From NCBI GenBank assembly GCA_910584835.1, contig CAJUEG010000059.1, forward strand, positions 1-16,149: DNA of 16,149 nt. The letters run 5' to 3'. Both the position numbers and the translations under genes were made by a program. Each line of letters begins with the position of its first letter. Within the stretch, counting starts at the first letter, position 1. Shown here piece by piece: positions 12,483 to 16,149 of the stretch. The DNA is from an uncultured Oscillospiraceae bacterium. GTDB taxonomy: Bacteria > Bacillota > Clostridia > Oscillospirales > Oscillospiraceae. The notes below the pieces were generated by a model. The model searched no databases and was not told where the DNA came from. It saw nothing but the letters and a program-made list of their open reading frames with translations.

Positions 12483-14731
12483 AAGCAGTGATCTACGCCC
12501 GCTATTCCTCCGACAATCAGCGTGAAGAATCTATCGAAGGCCAAATCCGCGAGTGTACTGCCTTTGCTGAGAAGAACGACATCACCATCCTGCGACACTA
12601 TATCGACCGGGCCGTTTCTGCCAAGACCGACAATCGGCCTGAGTTCCAGAACATGATAAAGGACAGCGGTAAGCGGCTCTTTGACATGGTGATTGTCTGG
12701 AAGCTGGACAGGTTCGCTCGCAACCGCTATGACAGCGCCAGATATAAAGCGGGTCTGAAAAAGAATGGCGTCAAAGTGGTATCCGCTACCGAAATTATTT
12801 CCGAGGGCGCGGAGGGCATCATTCTGGAATCTGTTTTGGAGGGCTACGCCGAATACTACTCCGCCGATTTGTCCGAGAAAGTGATTCGCGGCATGACCGA
12901 CAATGCGCTGAAATGCAAGTTCAACGGCGGTACAAAGCCTGTGGGCTATGTCATAGATGAGGAGCAGCATTTTCAGCTTGACCCGCTGACGGCCCCCTTT
13001 GTTTTGGAAGCCTTCAAGAGATATGACGAGGGCGCTACCATGACGGAAATCCGAGATTGGCTCAATGACCAGGGGGTAAAAAATACACGGGGTCAGCATA
13101 TGAGCTACAACAGCGTGGAGCATCTTTTGAAGAACAGGCGATACATCGGCGAGTTCCGATACAGGGAAACGGTAGTCCCTGACGGCATCCCCGCCATCGT
13201 ACCACAAGACCTGTTTGACAGGGTACAGGAGAAGCTGGCTAAAAACAAAAAGGCCCCGGCCCGCCATAAAGCCGAGGACGATTACTTGTTGACTACCAAG
13301 CTGTTCTGTGGATATTGTGGGGCTTATCTCTGCGGCGAGAGCGGTACCAGCCGGACGGGGATTGTCCATCACTATTACAAGTGCGTGTCCGTCAAAAAGA
13401 AGCGGACAGACTGCCGCAAGAAGTCTGTCCGAAAGGAATGGATAGAGGATTTGGTGGTCAATGAAACCATGAAGATGGTGATGGACGATAAGGCGGTAGA
13501 AGCCATTGTGTCCATGCTGATGGCTTTGCAGGAACAGGATAATGTCAGCCTGCCACTGTATGAAAAGCAGCTTGCGGAGGCCGACAATGCCATCCAGAAC
13601 CTGCTCAACGCTATCCAGCAGGGTATCCTCACCAAATCCACCAAGGGACGGTTGGAGGAATTGGAGGCCGTCAAGGAGGAGCTGGAAACGAAAATTGCCT
13701 GCGAGAAGCTGGCAAAGCCCAAGGTCAGCGCCGAGTTCATGACATTCTGGCTGCACCGTTTCCGCAAGCTGGATGTACGACAGAAAATCCATAGGAAGAT
13801 GCTGATTGACACTTTTATCAACGCGATTTTCCTGTATGATGACAAGATGGTGATTACCTTCAACTACAAGGAAGGAACAGACACAATCACATTTGATGAC
13901 CTGAAAGCGGCGCTGAATAGCAAAAAAACTGGTTCGGATTTGGATTGCTTAACTGCACCACGTCGGAGCAAGCTCCATATCGCTTGCCCCGGCGTTTTTT
14001 TGCAAAAACGCCGGAGTGCGCTCATTTCGCTGCTCCTCCTTTCCCCACGAAAGCTGAAGGGCGCTTTCGCGGGGGCCCCGTTTGGGCACACGTTTAAACG
14101 CGGCGCATCCAAAAGTGTTCAAAAGGAAAGACACCCTTTGGGTGTCTTTCCTTTTGGTTTCGTGCCGTTTTGCGGCGCTCCACCCTTTGGTGATTTCGAT
14201 GCTCAAGGCGGCAGAGCCGGCCCTGGGCAGTGCTCCGCCGCCTGCGGCGCCGGCCCAAAGGCCGGCTGGATGGGTTCAGCAACTGTCGGCAGAGGCCGGG
14301 AGGCTGTCCAGCAGCCCCCGGCACCCGGCCAGCACGTCTCGCCAGGTGGCCTCAAAATCCCCGGTATACCAGGGGTCGGCCACGTCGCCGGGACGGCCGG
14401 TAAAGCTCAAGAGCAGCCGCAGCTTGCCCTGGGGGTCGCCGCCGCAGATGCGCTCCATGCTGCGCAGGTTGGCCCGGTCCATGCCGATGAGCAGGTCGTA
14501 TGCCCCGTAGTCGGCACGGTTGAGCTGCCGGGCGGTTTTGCCCGCGCAGCCGATGCCGTGCTCCGCCAGCTTGCGCCGGGCCGGGGGATAGACCGGGTTG
14601 CCGATCTCCTCCGTGCTGGTGGCGGCGGACTCAATGTGAAACTGAGCTTCCAGTCCGGCCTGCCGCACCAAGTCCTTCATCACGAATTCGGCCATGGGGC
14701 TCCGGCATATGTTGCCGTGGCAAATAAATAG
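12479..14731 (+). CDS. Serine recombinase, fourth in the window, with an abnormal read-through C-terminus (750 aa as read)
   Basis: This is a large serine recombinase of a different branch from the triplet. The catalytic domain has YARYSSDNQ with Ser10 and VWKLDRFARNRYDS; the recombinase domain follows PVGYVIDEE, and the zinc ribbon starts CGYC (277-280). A coiled-coil segment (LEELEAVKEELETK) lies near 405. Recombinase-like sequence ends about residue 482 (near 13925). From there the frame stays open for about 268 more codons, through two hairpins and then antisense through the LMW-PTP gene, with Gly/Ala/Pro-rich shadow composition. The normal stop appears to be lost. The enzyme may still work with an extended tail. 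ATG overlaps the XRE stop; GGAG lies at 12466-12471. Confidence 0.9.
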   Translation: MKAVIYARYSSDNQREESIEGQIRECTAFAEKNDITILRHYIDRAVSAKTDNRPEFQNMIKDSGKRLFDMVIVWKLDRFARNRYDSARYKAGLKKNGVKVVSATEIISEGAEGIILESVLEGYAEYYSADLSEKVIRGMTDNALKCKFNGGTKPVGYVIDEEQHFQLDPLTAPFVLEAFKRYDEGATMTEIRDWLNDQGVKNTRGQHMSYNSVEHLLKNRRYIGEFRYRETVVPDGIPAIVPQDLFDRVQEKLAKNKKAPARHKAEDDYLLTTKLFCGYCGAYLCGESGTSRTGIVHHYYKCVSVKKKRTDCRKKSVRKEWIEDLVVNETMKMVMDDKAVEAIVSMLMALQEQDNVSLPLYEKQLAEADNAIQNLLNAIQQGILTKSTKGRLEELEAVKEELETKIACEKLAKPKVSAEFMTFWLHRFRKLDVRQKIHRKMLIDTFINAIFLYDDKMVITFNYKEGTDTITFDDLKAALNSKKTGSDLDCLTAPRRSKLHIACPGVFLQKRRSALISLLLLSPRKLKGAFAGAPFGHTFKRGASKSVQKERHPLGVFPFGFVPFCGAPPFGDFDAQGGRAGPGQCSAACGAGPKAGWMGSATVGRGREAVQQPPAPGQHVSPGGLKIPGIPGVGHVAGTAGKAQEQPQLALGVAAADALHAAQVGPVHADEQVVCPVVGTVELPGGFARAADAVLRQLAPGRGIDRVADLLRAGGGGLNVKLSFQSGLPHQVLHHEFGHGAPAYVAVANK
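13989..14014. terminator. 11-bp hairpin inside the recombinase tail frame
   Basis: CCGGCGTTTTT (13989-13999) pairs with AAAAACGCCGG (14004-14014) around TTGC. It lies just past the end of recombinase-like sequence. No T-run follows in the plus direction, so its role as terminator is uncertain; it may have been at the original end of the recombinase unit. Confidence 0.55.
14121..14155. terminator. 16-bp perfect hairpin, bidirectional terminator
   Basis: AAAAGGAAAGACACCC (14121-14136) and GGGTGTCTTTCCTTTT (14140-14155) pair exactly around TTT. Both strands end in TTTT. It lies between the plus-strand recombinase and the minus-strand phosphatase and would end transcription from both sides, even though the recombinase frame remains open across it. 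Confidence 0.8.
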
Positions 14732-14743
14732 GATTTTCGTCAT
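14276..14743 (-). CDS. Low-molecular-weight protein tyrosine phosphatase, ftsH-side copy (155 aa)
   Basis: It reads on the minus strand from ATG 14743. The P-loop CHGNICRS (Cys8, Arg14, Ser15) and DPWY with the general acid Asp123 are intact, and length fits the family. It is a close paralogue of the copy at 6354, differing mainly at residues 65-117 and in the last 15. Its ribosome site is weak (GGGA and GTGAG upstream). A minus-strand promoter at 15004-14975 lies some 230 nt upstream, giving a long leader. GC-rich sequence and proximity to ftsH suggest this is the resident host gene, while the other copy came with the island; the reverse is possible. Confidence 0.95.
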   Translation of the reverse strand: MTKILFICHGNICRSPMAEFVMKDLVRQAGLEAQFHIESAATSTEEIGNPVYPPARRKLAEHGIGCAGKTARQLNRADYGAYDLLIGMDRANLRSMERICGGDPQGKLRLLLSFTGRPGDVADPWYTGDFEATWRDVLAGCRGLLDSLPASADSC

Positions 14744-14770
14744 ATCTCACATTTCCCTTTATAAGTCTGC

Positions 14771-14801
14771 AGACGCCGTTATATCAACGGGTTTGGCGTC
14801 T
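14771..14801. repeat. Inverted repeat in the phosphatase leader
   Basis: AGACGCC (14771-14777) and GGCGTCT (14795-14801) form a 7-bp stem; inside it CGTT and AACG can pair. It is about 28 nt upstream of the phosphatase start on the minus strand, so it could affect translation or act as a partial terminator. Confidence 0.55.
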
Positions 14802-14835
14802 TTCCCATTTTGGTTGTGCTGTCCGCACCCCGCGC

Positions 14836-14855
14836 AAATCTGCATAAATCTGCAT
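14836..14855. repeat. Tandem 10-mer, two exact copies
   Basis: AAATCTGCAT occurs twice in a row (14836-14845 and 14846-14855). Each copy shares the ATCTGCAT core with the dyads at 11829-11848 and 11926-11943 in inverted or direct form. Regulatory site or slippage product are both possible. Confidence 0.6.
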
Positions 14856-14974
14856 AGGTTTTCGGGCAAAGGGTGAGGCATCCATGATTGACGCCTCTGC
14901 GGTATGGGGTTCAGATAGTCCCAATTTGAGGGGGTATCCGCATCCGGTTCATTGCCCGACCGCTGAATGATGCT

Positions 14975-15004
14975 ATTATAACACAAAAAATCCATGCGGC
15001 GCAA
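14975..15004 (-). promoter_or_regulatory. Probable promoter of the ftsH-side phosphatase (minus strand)
   Basis: On the minus strand TTGCGC (15004-14999) and a perfect TATAAT (14980-14975) are 18 nt apart. The start would be near 14968, giving a leader of about 225 nt with the tandem 10-mer and hairpin described separately. Confidence 0.6.
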
Positions 15005-15154
15005 TGGTAAAGGAAATCAAATACAATTTGATGATTTACAGATAGGCGGATCTGCCTGAACTTTGGACAAGCAAAGCTGATTTTCCCATACCCTCAAAGT
15101 TTAGGCCGGGTTAAAATGAGAAAACAGATACCTTGCAAAGCGGAGGTGAGAGTA

Positions 15155-15202
15155 ATGAAATTGCGTGCGGCGGGTCGGAAAAAACGCAACTATGTGTTCT
15201 AG
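15155..15202 (+). CDS. Possible 15-residue basic leader peptide upstream of ftsH
   Basis: ATG 15155 follows CGGAGGTGAG (15141-15150), a near-perfect ribosome site. It encodes MKLRAAGRKKRNYVF and stops at TAG 15200-15202. Six of fifteen residues are Arg or Lys. A GC-rich hairpin lies about 50 nt downstream. This could be a regulatory upstream ORF or a degraded gene start. Confidence 0.35.
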   Translation: MKLRAAGRKKRNYVF

Positions 15203-15255
15203 GGGAACCTGCGGTGCGCGGCCTGTTGAGGGGGAACAAAAAACTGTTATATGCT

Positions 15256-15284
15256 GCGGGCAGAGGCGCTGTATCTCCGCCCGC
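15256..15284 (+). repeat. GC-rich hairpin in the ftsH upstream region
   Basis: GCGGGC (15256-15261) pairs with GCCCGC (15279-15284), and GAG with CTC inside after one mismatch. AAAAA follows on the plus strand, so there is no plus-strand T-tail; on the minus strand the T-run precedes it. A structural leader element is more likely than a terminator. Confidence 0.5.
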
Positions 15285-15353
15285 AAAAATGCTGCATCGC
15301 ATCAGCTGCCGGGGAGGCTGTTGACACATGGTTTTATTGTGTACAAAGCGCAC

Positions 15354-15382
15354 TTGATTTCACCCGGGCTTTTCTGTAAAAT
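15354..15382 (+). promoter_or_regulatory. Sigma-A promoter of ftsH
   Basis: TTGATT (15354-15359) and TAAAAT (15377-15382) are 17 nt apart. The start is expected near 15389, leaving a leader of about 30 nt with GAAAGGGA (15405-15412) as ribosome site. Confidence 0.75.
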
Positions 15383-15420
15383 AACCCTTGGCTAAACGGA
15401 TTTTGAAAGGGAAGATGAAC

Positions 15421-16149
15421 ATGAAAAAAGTGGAAAGGCCAAAAAAACCGCTGATATTTTATTACATGGTGGTCCTGCTGGTTATGATCCTGCTGAATAC
15501 ACTGCTGTTCCCCCGGCTGATGCGGCAGGAGATTACCCAGGTGGACTACGGCACCTTCCTCACCATGCTGGACGGCAAGAAGGTGGCCGTGGTGGAGGTG
15601 GAGCAGGATGTCATCTACTTCACCGATACCTCGGAGGACCAGGATGTCTATGCCACCGTCCCCTTCAACGACCCAGACCTGGTGGACCGCCTGTGGGAGA
15701 GCGGCTGCAAATTCGACCAGGTGATGCCCAGGGAAATGAATCCCTTCCTCAGCTTTCTGCTGACGTTTATCCTGCCCATCGTGGTGTTTGTGGCCATTGG
15801 CGAACTGATGAGCCGGGCGATGATGAAGAGGATGGGCGGCGGCCCCATGGGCAGCGCCATGCAGTTCGGCAAAAGCAATGCCAAGGTCTACATCGCCAGC
15901 GAGACCGGGATGAAGTTCACCGATGTGGCTGGGGAGGACGAGGCCAAGGAAAACCTGATGGAGGTGGTGGACTTCCTCCACAATCCTCAGAAATACCAGG
16001 AGATCGGCGCGAAAATGCCCAAGGGCGTGCTGCTGGTGGGCCCTCCGGGCACCGGCAAAACCCTGCTGGCCAAGGCTGTCGCCGGGGAGGCGGAGGTGCC
16101 CTTCTTCTCCATCTCCGGCTCGGAATTTGTGGAGATGTTCGTGGGCATG
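15421..16149 (+). CDS. ftsH: FtsH, membrane-bound ATP-dependent zinc metalloprotease (first 243 residues, cut by window end)
   Basis: FtsH is a hexameric AAA+ protease that extracts and degrades membrane and regulatory proteins. Seen here: a first membrane segment at about 11-30, an external region (VDYGTFLTML, FNDPDLVDRLWESG) and a second membrane segment at about 109-130. The Gly/Met linker is followed by FTDVAGEDEAKENL and the Walker A motif GPPGTGKT (207-214), then SGSEFVEMFVG. The Walker B and HExxH parts lie beyond the window. ATG 15421 is chosen, 9 nt after the AAAGGGA site; the in-frame ATG at 15415 is too close to it. It marks the host side of the region. Confidence 0.95.
   Translation, partial: MKKVERPKKPLIFYYMVVLLVMILLNTLLFPRLMRQEITQVDYGTFLTMLDGKKVAVVEVEQDVIYFTDTSEDQDVYATVPFNDPDLVDRLWESGCKFDQVMPREMNPFLSFLLTFILPIVVFVAIGELMSRAMMKRMGGGPMGSAMQFGKSNAKVYIASETGMKFTDVAGEDEAKENLMEVVDFLHNPQKYQEIGAKMPKGVLLVGPPGTGKTLLAKAVAGEAEVPFFSISGSEFVEMFVGM

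Larger units (their letters stand above)
14744..15420. other. 677-bp intergenic region between the phosphatase and ftsH
   Basis: No full gene is evident. It holds the phosphatase leader with a hairpin and a tandem 10-mer, a divergent minus promoter, a 15-codon ORF with an excellent ribosome site, a GC-rich hairpin and the ftsH promoter. A 40-codon minus-strand frame (14881-14759, MPHPLPENLCRFMQICAGC start) lies inside the phosphatase leader but has only a distant GAGG. A TTGACA at 15321-15326 has no good -10 at normal spacing (TACAAA at 15 nt). Confidence 0.5.

Noticed and set aside
14832..14856. CRISPR-like repeat array
   Set aside because: There are only two adjacent copies of a 10-mer without spacers, and no cas genes are present.
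1..16149. tRNA, rRNA or known riboswitch
   Set aside because: I found no cloverleaf, rRNA-like stretch or recognisable riboswitch core by eye; a covariance-model scan could settle it.

Overview
The window looks like an accessory-element region at a chromosomal locus of a fairly GC-rich Clostridia bacterium. A gut Oscillospiraceae/Eubacteriales relative is my best guess, from codon use, the Clostridia-type recombinases and the ftsH start at the right edge; the organism itself is an inference. Base composition changes in blocks: the left third (about 800-7650) and the right end (about 14000 on) are GC-rich, while about 7650-13950 is more balanced or AT-rich. This suggests a mosaic of separately acquired pieces.

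Left part (1-850): the tail of an unidentified gene with a terminator, a 47-residue Cys-containing small protein, an 11-codon ORF and a 53-residue small protein. Then comes a tight operon (851-5787) of three recombinase-family proteins and a metallophosphoesterase. The first and third are full-length large serine recombinases. The middle one keeps the DNA-binding recombinase domain and zinc ribbon but has no catalytic resolvase domain. Junctions overlap by 1 nt (1/2) and 4 nt (3/phosphoesterase); a 22-bp imperfect hairpin terminator follows.

Middle-left (5876-7653): a second operon encodes a DUF1016-N-like protein whose frame runs out of phase over the next gene, a low-molecular-weight protein tyrosine phosphatase (LMW-PTP), a 73-residue protein and an SGNH hydrolase. 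It ends in a strong terminator. Next are a small DUF6061-like protein, a perfect 25-bp palindrome, and a reverse-strand 61-codon gene with a consensus promoter and a terminator-like hairpin in its leader.

Middle (8600-11710): a perfect 47-bp palindrome, then a BlaI/MecI-type repressor and an M56 (BlaR1-like) membrane metalloprotease overlapping by 4 nt. Two GTCTA-N6-TAGAC operators flank the -10 box. The protease carries a long C-terminal region instead of the penicillin-binding sensor of classical BlaR1.

Right part (11650-16149): a hairpin-rich intergenic region, a consensus promoter, an XRE regulator overlapping a fourth serine recombinase by 4 nt, and then the host flank. The recombinase frame has no stop at the expected place and runs about 250 codons on, antisense through a second LMW-PTP gene. 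That gene is a close paralogue of the first phosphatase, in inverted orientation about 8 kb away. A long leader region and a promoter precede ftsH, which is cut by the window end.

The most unusual points are the catalytic-domain-less recombinase within a recombinase/phosphoesterase operon, the inverted phosphatase pair at both ends of the island, the two overprinted frames over those phosphatases, and the promoter-hairpin-gene arrangement near 8500.
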